Of a DNA stretch of 10,574 nucleotides, positions 1 to 5,838 are shown piece by piece (position 1 is the stretch's first letter; the number at the start of each line of letters is the position of its first letter). The DNA is from Oligoflexia bacterium. GTDB taxonomy: Bacteria > Bdellovibrionota > Bdellovibrionia > Bdellovibrionales > UBA1609. Both the position numbers and the translations under genes were made by a program. The notes under the pieces were generated by a model. The model did not search any database. It saw only the letters and a program-made list of their open reading frames with translations, and was not told where the DNA came from. The stretch covers positions 1-10,574 of the forward strand of contig JAPPIY010000091.1 of NCBI GenBank assembly GCA_026914095.1, read 5' to 3'.

Positions 1-1
1 G

Positions 2-670
2 CTTTTAAAGTTACCCGGATTTGGCCCTTATACAGCCCGAGCTGTCAGCTCCTTGGCTTTTGAAGAGCCTGTGGGAGTTTTAGACGGCAATGTGATTCGT
101 TTTCTCTCCCGTTTTTATTCCCTAAAAATAGAGCATTGGAAATTAAAAGAAAGAGCGAAACTTCAAAAGCTAAGCGATGCCTGGGTTCAAAATCAAAAAT
201 CCTCTCAAATCAATCAAGCTCTTATGGAGTTAGGCGCTCTTATTTGCGCAAGTCCAAAACCTTTGTGTTTACTATGTCCTGTAAGAGCCAGCTGTAAAGC
301 TTTTAAAAAGGGGGCGCAAGAAAAACTTCCTCTAAAAAAAGAAAAAAAAGCCACTGAGTTTTGGCATTATCAGGCAGAAAGAATAAAAAAACACAACAAA
401 TGGGCTTTTGTTAAAAATACAACAATGCCTTTTTTAAAAGGCCGTATGTTATTTCCCGGACTATCTCACAAATTAAACGGCAAAGCCCAAAATTATGATT
501 TTAAACACAGTATTATGAACTATCAGATCTTTATAACGATAAAAACAAAACTCAGCCAGCCTCGCTCAGTTTTAAATTGGTATAGCCCATCAGAGATTAA
601 AGAATTAAACCCTTCCTCTTTGATCAAAAAAATCCTAGAGTTTAACCAGTCGGAGCTGAAAAAGTCATAA
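2..670 (+). CDS. mutY: A/G-specific adenine glycosylase MutY, 3' part (N-terminus outside window)
   Basis: The protein removes adenine mispaired with 8-oxoguanine or guanine in base excision repair. The reading frame is open from base 2, so about 222 C-terminal residues are visible. It begins in the helix-hairpin-helix motif LPGFGPYTA, followed by VLDGNVIR, which carries the catalytic Asp of the family. A C-x6-C-x2-C-x5-C pattern at bases 245-295 is the [4Fe-4S] ligand set. A Lys-rich linker (about 323-350) leads into a MutT-like C-terminal domain with an FPG motif near 455. The His-Ser-Ile-Met-Asn segment at 506-520 lies where most MutY proteins have the Phe-Ser-His loop that reads 8-oxoG, so that loop looks substituted. 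The catalytic Glu of the N-terminal helix lies upstream and cannot be checked. A TTG at 53 opens the same frame but is internal to the HhH domain and is not the start. Identity is secure; the C-terminal alignment is by eye. Confidence 0.95.
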   Translation, partial: LLKLPGFGPYTARAVSSLAFEEPVGVLDGNVIRFLSRFYSLKIEHWKLKERAKLQKLSDAWVQNQKSSQINQALMELGALICASPKPLCLLCPVRASCKAFKKGAQEKLPLKKEKKATEFWHYQAERIKKHNKWAFVKNTTMPFLKGRMLFPGLSHKLNGKAQNYDFKHSIMNYQIFITIKTKLSQPRSVLNWYSPSEIKELNPSSLIKKILEFNQSELKKS

Positions 671-671
671 T

Positions 672-719
672 TATAGTGACCCTGTTTGAATTTTGAGTTT
701 CTCTTTTTAAAATCTCAGA
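672..719 (+). repeat. Dispersed repeat family, copy A (truncated end)
   Basis: Two bases after the mutY stop begins TATAGTGACCCTGTTTGA, followed by ATTTTGAGTTT and, shortly after, AAAATCTCAGA. The same block order occurs at 2880 (+) and, inverted, at 3869-3893 and 8488-8636. This copy lacks most of the interior and I find no second end. Read outward on the minus strand, its tip gives TATAAT. Confidence 0.6.
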
Positions 720-755
720 ATTATATACTTGACTAGCCAAACTCTTTTAACTGTC

Positions 756-775
756 ATTCCCGCGCAAGCGGGAAT
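756..775. repeat. REP-like palindrome 1
   Basis: ATTCCCGC and GCGGGAAT form a perfect 8-bp stem around a GCAA loop. This is the ATTCCC...GGGAAT class of short intergenic palindrome common in many Gram-negative genomes. It lies between convergent mutY and the ankyrin gene, where it could also terminate or stabilise transcripts from either side. Confidence 0.75.
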
Positions 776-808
776 CTTCTCACTCTAACACTGACCGATT
801 GAAGCAGA

Positions 809-826
809 TTCCCGCCTTTGCGGGAA
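809..826. repeat. REP-like palindrome 2, possible terminator of the ankyrin gene
   Basis: TTCCCGC / GCGGGAA make a 7-bp stem with loop CTTT, about 33 bases after palindrome 1 and about 40 bases beyond the stop of the minus-strand ankyrin gene. The two palindromes share the same stem sequence, the paired layout typical of REP doublets. There is no clean T-run directly after it on the minus strand, so a terminator role is only possible. Confidence 0.65.
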
Positions 827-865
827 GGACGAAGCCCGATAAAAACTTTTTTAAAAGAATAAAGC

Positions 866-1492
866 CTATGGCTCATCAATATTTTGAGAGCCTTCCTTTG
901 CTGTGTCAGATTGATCTGCTTTAGGAGGAGTGTAAACTTCATCAAAATCTTTTATGAGTCTGTTTAACGAAAAAGTATACCATTTAGAGCGTAATTTAGC
1001 CTCGCTCCAAGGAGTTTTAAAACCTGTTTCAGAATAAGGATTTGCTCCCTGCTCAAAAAGAAATCTAGCTGTTTCAATTCTATTATCTATAATAGCTTTA
1101 CGAAGAGGTGTACTGCCAATATCACTTGGAGCTTCTATGTCTAAACCCTGATCAAGAAAAAACTTGGCTATATCAGAGTTATGCGCAAAATGAAGAGGAG
1201 TATAACCTCTTGCATCTTCCACCAGCGACACTCGGCTTTTAACAGTTCTTTTGCAATGTGCAACAGAACAGGCTTCATCTTCTATCACCAAGTATTCTTG
1301 TCCCTTAAATCCAAACTCCTCAGAATCACAGCTCTTAGCAGAAAGAAATCTTTTTACCTCTTCCATATTATCATCTTTAACCGCTTGATGAAAATTAAGA
1401 AGAGGGTAAGGAACTATCTCAGACTGACCTCTAAAAGGATCGCAGGATAAACAAAACACACTTAAAAAAAGAAACAATACACTTATTTTCAT
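866..1492 (-). CDS. Ankyrin-repeat lipoprotein
   Basis: This 208-residue protein starts with a short hydrophobic signal peptide ending at Cys17 in FCLSC. That is an acceptable but non-canonical lipobox, with Cys rather than Leu at -3, so it is probably a lipid-anchored periplasmic or outer-membrane protein. Ankyrin-like helices are seen in the HQAVKDDNMEEVKRFLSA segment and in two clearer repeats beginning RGYTPLHFAHN and IGSTPLRKAI, the latter ending FEQGANPY. A Cys-rich insertion of about 40 residues separates the first and second repeats. The start is supported by AAAGGGGA upstream of the ATG. It lies 50 bases downstream of the 1543-2775 gene on the same strand and may be cotranscribed with it. 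Ankyrin proteins bind other proteins; the partner is unknown. Confidence 0.85.
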   Translation of the reverse strand: MKISVLFLFLSVFCLSCDPFRGQSEIVPYPLLNFHQAVKDDNMEEVKRFLSAKSCDSEEFGFKGQEYLVIEDEACSVAHCKRTVKSRVSLVEDARGYTPLHFAHNSDIAKFFLDQGLDIEAPSDIGSTPLRKAIIDNRIETARFLFEQGANPYSETGFKTPWSEAKLRSKWYTFSLNRLIKDFDEVYTPPKADQSDTAKEGSQNIDEP

Positions 1493-1542
1493 TACATCCC
1501 CTTTATCAATTTAATACTATTGTATGTAAAATCGTCACATTT

Positions 1543-2775
1543 CTATAATTTATGCTCCCATTTTACAGGCTGGGAGTCTATCAGTATATTTTCTTTTTGT
1601 CTGCCGTCTTCTCTATAGCTTTCTTTAACTGATATTGTATAGCCTTTATCAAAGAAAGAGTCGCAAGAAAGGGAAAAATCAGCAAATAAAGGAAAAGCAT
1701 CAGCTTCTTCTCTTTCTACACGCCGATCCTCATAAAAGGTCTCTATATAAAACTTTCGCTGATTGTTCTCCTGCAACAAACCAATCTCAGGTTTATAGGG
1801 CCTCCTATTTGATACAGGAAACATATCATAAAAATCTTTTCTCACCACCGTTGAGTTTAAATAATCTCTGATGTCACTATATATTGTTGTCCGATAAGCT
1901 TTCTTAGGATTTCCATTTTTATCTTTATCGCCACAATAAGGCCCTTCTATCCCGGTAAAAAGAATTTTAAAACTTCTGGAATCCAGCATATTGGCCTTAA
2001 AATCCCTAGAAGACTCACAAGCCTTCACAAACACATCATCAATACTGTCTTTCGGCTTTAATTGAGATAAAATCTCCACTTCCGCTGGGCCAAGATTTTC
2101 CCCTAATGGCTCACCCAGCTTTGTGGGAAGAGAAATAAATTTGTAAATAGATTCGTCTTTTAAGTCTGCCCAGTTAAAAACACAATTCGCCTTTTCTGCT
2201 GTGAAAATCACTTCTTCAGGATCTTTTTTGTTTGACAAATCCACCTTATAATTCACAGCCTCTTCTTTTAATTCTTTTGAGCATAAAGTCTCATTATATA
2301 GCTTGCCATTGATCTTTAAAGACAATGAAAAATCAAACTTTTTAATTAGCTCCTCTGCATTAAAATCCAGTGAAGTACCCTGCAAACCTTCCTTTCTGAC
2401 TCTATATCTTTTTCTGATCCTCACTATCACACCCGCCGGTTTGCCTCTTATCAGATCGTAATCATCAAAAGGCCTCCGGCCCTCCTCATCCAGCCTTTCT
2501 TTCTGTGGCGCCTTGACAGACTGATAAACAACTTGACTCATAGATATAAGACGATTTTTTGCCCTGCAAAGCTTGTCAGCTTTTACTATAAGCTCTTTGC
2601 TTTGATTTTGAACTCCATAAGAATCGGAAAAAAGAAAAGGTGAGTAAAAAAGCAAAACGATAAAAAAAGACTTAAAAAGAAAGAGTTTGCTTTTTAAGTC
2701 TTTAAGTAATTTAAAAAAAAATCCTGTCATTAAAAAAACAGTGATTAACAAAAGTTTTTGTTTAAATACTTGCAT
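1543..2775 (-). CDS. Secreted or membrane-anchored protein of unknown function
   Basis: I do not recognise this 410-residue protein. The ATG is backed by a strong AAAGGAGA Shine-Dalgarno sequence and by a well-spaced promoter at 2850-2878. The N-terminus has two hydrophobic stretches, about residues 7-23 and 33-50, separated by a Lys-rich segment; the second ends in a serine-rich region that could be a signal-peptidase site. The rest is hydrophilic and probably exported: it contains six well-spaced Cys (KLCR, TLCS, ANCV, KACE, PYCG, LSCD) and a charged middle. No catalytic motif stands out. The 5' coding region contains a perfect 14-bp inverted repeat followed by a T-run (2666-2703). The ankyrin lipoprotein follows on the same strand. 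Confidence 0.8.
   Translation of the reverse strand: MQVFKQKLLLITVFLMTGFFFKLLKDLKSKLFLFKSFFIVLLFYSPFLFSDSYGVQNQSKELIVKADKLCRAKNRLISMSQVVYQSVKAPQKERLDEEGRRPFDDYDLIRGKPAGVIVRIRKRYRVRKEGLQGTSLDFNAEELIKKFDFSLSLKINGKLYNETLCSKELKEEAVNYKVDLSNKKDPEEVIFTAEKANCVFNWADLKDESIYKFISLPTKLGEPLGENLGPAEVEILSQLKPKDSIDDVFVKACESSRDFKANMLDSRSFKILFTGIEGPYCGDKDKNGNPKKAYRTTIYSDIRDYLNSTVVRKDFYDMFPVSNRRPYKPEIGLLQENNQRKFYIETFYEDRRVEREEADAFPLFADFSLSCDSFFDKGYTISVKESYREDGRQKENILIDSQPVKWEHKL
2666..2703 (-). promoter_or_regulatory. Inverted repeat with T-tract inside the 5' coding region (possible attenuator)
   Basis: AAAGACTTAAAAAG (2666-2679) is the exact reverse complement of 2690-2703, with a 10-base loop. On the coding (minus) strand the stem is followed by seven T, giving the shape of an intrinsic terminator, although the stem is AT-rich with only three G/C pairs. 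It falls about 70-110 bases inside the 1543-2775 gene. A codon-use coincidence in an AT-rich Lys/Phe-rich segment is the alternative. Confidence 0.4.
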
Positions 2776-2849
2776 CCTTATCTCTCCTTTATAGTTAAAG
2801 CTTCCAAGTTTATCCTTAATAGATTTAAGAATTTTTGCTCACAGAGGCT

Positions 2850-2878
2850 ATAATATAAAGGTTTTTACGAACATTCAA
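2850..2878 (-). promoter_or_regulatory. Sigma70-type promoter for the 1543-2775 gene
   Basis: On the minus strand, TTGAAT (2873-2878) is followed after exactly 17 bases by TATTAT (2850-2855), predicting a transcript start near 2843 and a leader of about 68 bases. The -35 box lies directly outside the end of dispersed repeat copy B. Confidence 0.6.
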
Positions 2879-2879
2879 G

Positions 2880-3036
2880 TATCTGATCCCGGTTGAATTT
2901 TGAGTTTATTCTTCTGTTGGTATTCTTCAAGAGCTTAAAGATGAAAGGCTTAAAATCTCAGATAGGCTTTTTGCCACAAAGCGCCCTGCGGTCGCATTGT
3001 GGTCAAAGCCTGTCCTCGTGAAAACGGGGGCCAAAC
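2880..3036 (+). repeat. Dispersed repeat family, copy B, with embedded REP-like hairpin
   Basis: The copy starts TATCTGATCCCGGTTGA, then ATTTTGAGTTT, a diverged middle with AAAGGCTTAAAATCTCAGA, and TTTTGCCACAAAGCG (2969-2983). The last block is a 15-base exact match, inverted, to 8531-8545. Near its far end, CCTCGT-GAAA-ACGGGG (3014-3029) forms a hairpin with one G-T pair; a related sequence recurs at 10522-10542. It fills most of the spacer between the HEAGH protein gene and the gene at 1543-2775. Confidence 0.65.
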
Positions 3037-3050
3037 TTGTTTTAAACCTC

Positions 3051-3659
3051 TCATCTTTTAGATTTTAAAAAGAGAAATTTTTTATGTAAAACGCCAGCAG
3101 ACCATATAAAAGAGAGAAGTAAAATTATTTTTCCAAAAACATTCACAAGAAAAGCCACTTTAGAATAATGCGGCAATAAATTCATTGCAGTTAAAAGATA
3201 ACGCCAATCGTGATAGCCCGGCATATCTCTTCCCGTTCCGCCTCCTAAAAGAATTATAGCTTGATCATGAGCGTCATAAACATAAGGAGCTAAATCCACA
3301 AAATTCTGCCCTAGCCACCAAAACATAATACTGGCTGAAAAATTCTTTCTCTTTCTCAAAAAATAAATCATAACTATTAAAGGAATCAGACATTGCATTA
3401 AACTCCCTCCTAAAACAGTCAAAAAACGATTTCCAAAAACCATAAATAAAATATGCCCCGCCTCATGAAAAATAAGGTTAATATTATGAAGAAAGGAGTC
3501 GGAGCCAGCCAACCTATCCTGTGGGGAAGGGACTGAGCCAAGAAAATAAAATCCCCAAAGAAGGAAAATAACAAACACAATAACTTCTAAATGAAAGTTT
3601 TCAGCCCTGACATCTCCTTCAATAACAAAAATCTTTTTAAGAATTTTTTTTATTTTCAT
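3051..3659 (-). CDS. Integral membrane protein with HEAGH motif, putative intramembrane zinc metallopeptidase
   Basis: This 202-residue protein has about five hydrophobic segments: roughly 24-42, 60-76, 82-100, 108-127 and 168-192. His65-Glu-Ala-Gly-His69 sits at the start of the second segment, preceded by NLIF, which is the HExxH zinc site seen in M50-like (site-2 protease and M50B) membrane peptidases. Other conserved-looking stretches are LGGSLMQ just after it, WWLGQNF, APYVYDAHD (129-132), which could supply a third metal ligand, and HDW at 150-152. There is no obvious NPDG motif, so assignment to classical M50 is uncertain. No strong Shine-Dalgarno is visible before the ATG. A TATAAT on the minus strand at 3694-3699 is a plausible -10 box about 35 bases upstream. 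Substrate unknown; protease activity is inferred from the motif alone. Confidence 0.75.
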   Translation of the reverse strand: MKIKKILKKIFVIEGDVRAENFHLEVIVFVIFLLWGFYFLGSVPSPQDRLAGSDSFLHNINLIFHEAGHILFMVFGNRFLTVLGGSLMQCLIPLIVMIYFLRKRKNFSASIMFWWLGQNFVDLAPYVYDAHDQAIILLGGGTGRDMPGYHDWRYLLTAMNLLPHYSKVAFLVNVFGKIILLLSFIWSAGVLHKKFLFLKSKR

Positions 3660-3693
3660 AGTGGCTCAGTTAATTATGCCTGCTTACCCGTCA

Positions 3694-3699
3694 ATTATA
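3694..3699 (-). promoter_or_regulatory. Candidate -10 box for the HEAGH protein gene
   Basis: TATAAT occurs on the minus strand 35 bases before the ATG at 3659. No convincing -35 hexamer lies 16-18 bases upstream, so this is a weak call resting on the perfect -10 and its position. Confidence 0.35.
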
Positions 3700-3814
3700 A
3701 AGATTGGCAAACGCAAATCTTAATTTTACTCCTAAACTATTGTAAATAAAGGCTTTCAAGGCATTATAGACACAATTAAACTCCTTTGGTTTGAAAATTG
3801 CAGGTTCCGACTGG

Positions 3815-3834
3815 ATTCCCGCTTGCGCGGGAGT
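3815..3834. repeat. REP-like palindrome 3
   Basis: ATTCCCGC-TTGC-GCGGGAGT repeats the stem of palindromes 1 and 2 with one G-T pair. A second small stem, TTCCGT / ACGGAA, follows at about 3834-3858. It lies between the kamA-like stop and the start of the HEAGH gene, next to repeat copy C. Confidence 0.65.
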
Positions 3835-3868
3835 TCCGTTTTCTGGAGGAAGACGGAATAAGTGAGGT

Positions 3869-3893
3869 GAAAATTTCAAACAGGATCAGTATA
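3869..3893 (-). repeat. Dispersed repeat family, copy C (end fragment)
   Basis: The minus strand reads TATACTGATCCTGTTTGA then AATTTTC, matching the ends of copies A, B and D. Only the tip is recognisable; beyond it the sequence passes into the REP-like palindrome. Read outward on the plus strand, the tip gives TATAAA (3890-3895), pointing antisense into the end of the kamA-like gene. Confidence 0.55.
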
Positions 3894-3926
3894 AATAGAC
3901 CACTGCCTTTATTTTCATTGAATCTA

Positions 3927-5078
3927 TTATAGAGTATTCCTTTTTCCATAAGCTTGATTTTTTAAAATATCCCATTCCTCTTTATAATTTTTAAAACTCT
4001 CATCAGTTGGCTCTAAATCACATTCTTTTATGGGATTTTTATAGACACCCTCAACAAAATCCCAGCCTTTAAAATGCCACTGCCTTTTTTCTTTTTGAAC
4101 AGTAAAGTCAGGAGCAAGCGCCGCCTTTCCCCCTCCTCCAGGTATATCTAATGAAAAATTAGGCAAAGCCAAACCAGATAAGCGGCCCCACAGCTCTTTC
4201 TGTATAGCCAGCGAGTTTTCAATAGAAGTTCTAAAGTGATCGGTCCCTTCCGAGGGATCACATTGAAACATATAATAGGGCTTAACCCTTAAATACAACA
4301 AGCGCCTCACAAGAGCTTGAATGATAGAGGGATGATTGTTGATCTGATTGAGTAAAACCGTCTGATTAAACATCAATATCCCAGAATCAGCCATTCGGGA
4401 GAGCGCGTTTTGAGCCTCCTCAGTCAATTCCAAAGGATGATTAAAATGCGTCATTAAAAACAGGGGCTGGTGTTTTTTAAGGACAGAACAGAGTGAGCTT
4501 GTTAATCTCATAGGACAAACCACTGGCAAGCGAGAGGCTATTCTTATAATCTCAATATGCTCAATCTCTCTGAATTGTCTGAGAATACTGTCTAAAATAG
4601 AATCCGACAAAGTAAGAGGATCTCCCCCAGAAAGAATCACTTCTCTGATTCCTTTATTTTCTTTTATGTAAGACAAAATTTTTTTTTGCTCTTTTTTTGC
4701 GCTAAAGGCTTGTTTTTTCCCAGTGAAGCGCTTTCTAGTGCAATAACGGCAATAAACAGCGCACTGGTCTGTAACCAAAAACAAAACCCGATCCGGGTAT
4801 CTGTGTATCAACCGCGGGAAGGGGGAATGCTTTTTTTCCCCTAAAGGATCTTTTAGAGATTGACGCCCTGAGTTGAACTCTTTTTTGCTAATTTCCACAA
4901 TAGGCTTTAAACAAGCGTTTTTCTCAATAAGCCTTAAATAATAAGGGGTGGCTCCTGAGGAAAAAGAAGATTCTTTAAGGCTAAGGGCTTGAATATTTTT
5001 AACCTGCCATTTCCAGTTAAACCAGTCTTTTTCTGGAGTAGGATCAGGCTTTCCTAGACTTTTAAACATCAGTTTCAT
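3927..5078 (-). CDS. kamA: Lysine 2,3-aminomutase family radical SAM enzyme (KamA-like)
   Basis: The family uses S-adenosylmethionine, a [4Fe-4S] cluster and PLP to move the alpha-amino group of lysine to the beta carbon. Of 383 residues, Cys106-x3-Cys110-x2-Cys113 is the radical SAM cluster motif and SGGDP (150-154) the SAM-binding segment. PGGGGK ends at Lys318, the expected PLP lysine. Asp274 (QCDPSEG) and Asp311 (LDIPGGGG) match in sequence and in 37-residue spacing the two Asp that hold the substrate side-chain amino group in clostridial KamA. EF-P modifying EpmB lacks the GGGGK form. The N-terminal DWFNWKWQ segment and about 65 residues after PGGGGK also fit KamA rather than short EpmB. 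A second ATG at 5069 has better spacing to the AGG upstream and may be the true start. Product could be free beta-lysine; a role in EF-P modification is not excluded. Confidence 0.88.
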   Translation of the reverse strand: MKLMFKSLGKPDPTPEKDWFNWKWQVKNIQALSLKESSFSSGATPYYLRLIEKNACLKPIVEISKKEFNSGRQSLKDPLGEKKHSPFPRLIHRYPDRVLFLVTDQCAVYCRYCTRKRFTGKKQAFSAKKEQKKILSYIKENKGIREVILSGGDPLTLSDSILDSILRQFREIEHIEIIRIASRLPVVCPMRLTSSLCSVLKKHQPLFLMTHFNHPLELTEEAQNALSRMADSGILMFNQTVLLNQINNHPSIIQALVRRLLYLRVKPYYMFQCDPSEGTDHFRTSIENSLAIQKELWGRLSGLALPNFSLDIPGGGGKAALAPDFTVQKEKRQWHFKGWDFVEGVYKNPIKECDLEPTDESFKNYKEEWDILKNQAYGKRNTL

Positions 5079-5261
5079 ACCTAATTTGTAGTTTAAACCC
5101 CGCTTTTTTGCTATATTTTTCTATCAATGGCCTAAAACCAGCCTTTTAGCTAAGATTTGAGCCAGTGGACTTAAAAAAAGACTTGACCTTTATTCCCAAC
5201 CTGATTAGAAAGGATATAAATATGAGGCTGAATAAAGCCATAAACTAACAAAGGAGAAAAT

Positions 5262-5717
5262 ATGAATAAGATTTTATTTTTAATCAGCGCTATAGCTTTA
5301 ACAGCGTGTAGTAGCGGTTCAATACTAACCAGAGTAGATGTGAAAGCTGGGGATACAGACTTGGTTGCCGGAACATGTGAACACTTCAGCAGTGGCCTTT
5401 TCGGTTTTGGCGGAAGCTGGCCTATGACAATAAAGGCGGCAGATGGCGCCGAAATAAAAGCAGATTTGCCTGAGGGCCATTATATTGTTAAAGCGGATGG
5501 CACTATTGATGACACACCTGACGAAGCTTGTCCAAAAGAAGATCCTGAAACTGATGAAACGCCTAAAACTGGTGAAGCGCCTAAAACTGGTGAAGCGCCT
5601 GAAACTGGTGAAGCGCCTGAAACTGGTGAAGCGCCTGAAACTGGTGAAGCGCCTAAAACTGGTGAAGCGCCTGAAACTGGTGAAGCGCCAAACCCAACCA
5701 CACATCCTGATTTTTAA
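5262..5717 (+). CDS. Small lipoprotein with TGEAP tandem-repeat tail
   Basis: This 151-residue protein has a canonical lipobox LTAC (lipid Cys16) after a short signal peptide, then a globular part of about 75 residues with two more Cys (39 and 90) that could pair. It also has FGFGGSWP, and LPEGHY around residue 73. After Cys90 it becomes a low-complexity acidic tail of seven PxTGEAP units plus one degenerate unit. The start is fixed by AAAGGAGA 5 bases before the ATG. TTGACC at 5183 and TATAAA at 5215 lie upstream but are too far apart to form a standard promoter together. It is divergent from the kamA-like gene and ends at the terminator at 5740-5770. The globular part is a paralogue of the lipoprotein at 7271-7741, with Cys, GHY and lipobox in register. 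Function unknown; a surface spacer or adhesin-like tail is a guess. Confidence 0.85.
   Translation: MNKILFLISAIALTACSSGSILTRVDVKAGDTDLVAGTCEHFSSGLFGFGGSWPMTIKAADGAEIKADLPEGHYIVKADGTIDDTPDEACPKEDPETDETPKTGEAPKTGEAPETGEAPETGEAPETGEAPKTGEAPETGEAPNPTTHPDF
5544..5687 (+). repeat. 18-base tandem repeat, eight units
   Basis: Seven units of CCTRAAACTGGTGAAGCG (R = A or G) run head to tail from 5562 to 5687. They are preceded by one degenerate unit at 5544-5561. Unit length is a multiple of three, so copy-number change would keep the frame and only lengthen or shorten the protein tail. The only variation among the seven is the A/G that switches Lys and Glu. The array also keeps other frames open, producing spurious ORFs on both strands. 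Confidence 0.95.
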
Positions 5718-5739
5718 TCCTCTAAAAAAATGATACACT

Positions 5740-5770
5740 AAAAAGGCTTTCTTAATAGAAAGCCTTTTTT
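5740..5770. terminator. Bidirectional intrinsic terminator
   Basis: A perfect 12-bp stem, AAAAAGGCTTTC (5740-5751) and its complement at 5758-5769, encloses a 6-base loop. It ends in a T-run on the plus strand and also on the minus strand. It sits 23 bases after the plus-strand lipoprotein stop and about 70 bases after the minus-strand glutaryl-CoA dehydrogenase stop, so it can serve both convergent genes. Confidence 0.88.
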
Positions 5771-5838
5771 ATTGAAAACATGTCCTCATTTTATTTTTCA
5801 GATCAAAGTCTCATTGAGAAACAAATCTCTCGAACCGA

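Noticed and set aside
754..945. 63-codon minus-strand ORF between mutY and the ankyrin gene
   Set aside because: It overlaps the end of the ankyrin gene in another frame and its C-terminal part is translated REP palindrome (SRKGG, VRRFPLARE).
756..3834. CRISPR array from the repeated ATTCCCGC palindromes
   Set aside because: Units are only two together, spacing is irregular, flanks are not unique equal-length spacers, and no cas gene is present.
3691..3879. 62-codon minus-strand ORF upstream of the HEAGH gene
   Set aside because: Its middle (GTPAQAGIQSEP) is the translation of the REP-like palindrome, and the frame runs across repeat copy C; typical repeat-derived spurious ORF.
5325..5738. 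Open frames of 73-137 codons on both strands across the lipoprotein tandem repeat
   Set aside because: They arise because the 18-base unit has no stop in several frames; they consist of a repeated hexapeptide, have no supporting start signals, and overlap the convincing lipoprotein gene with its lipobox and strong Shine-Dalgarno.
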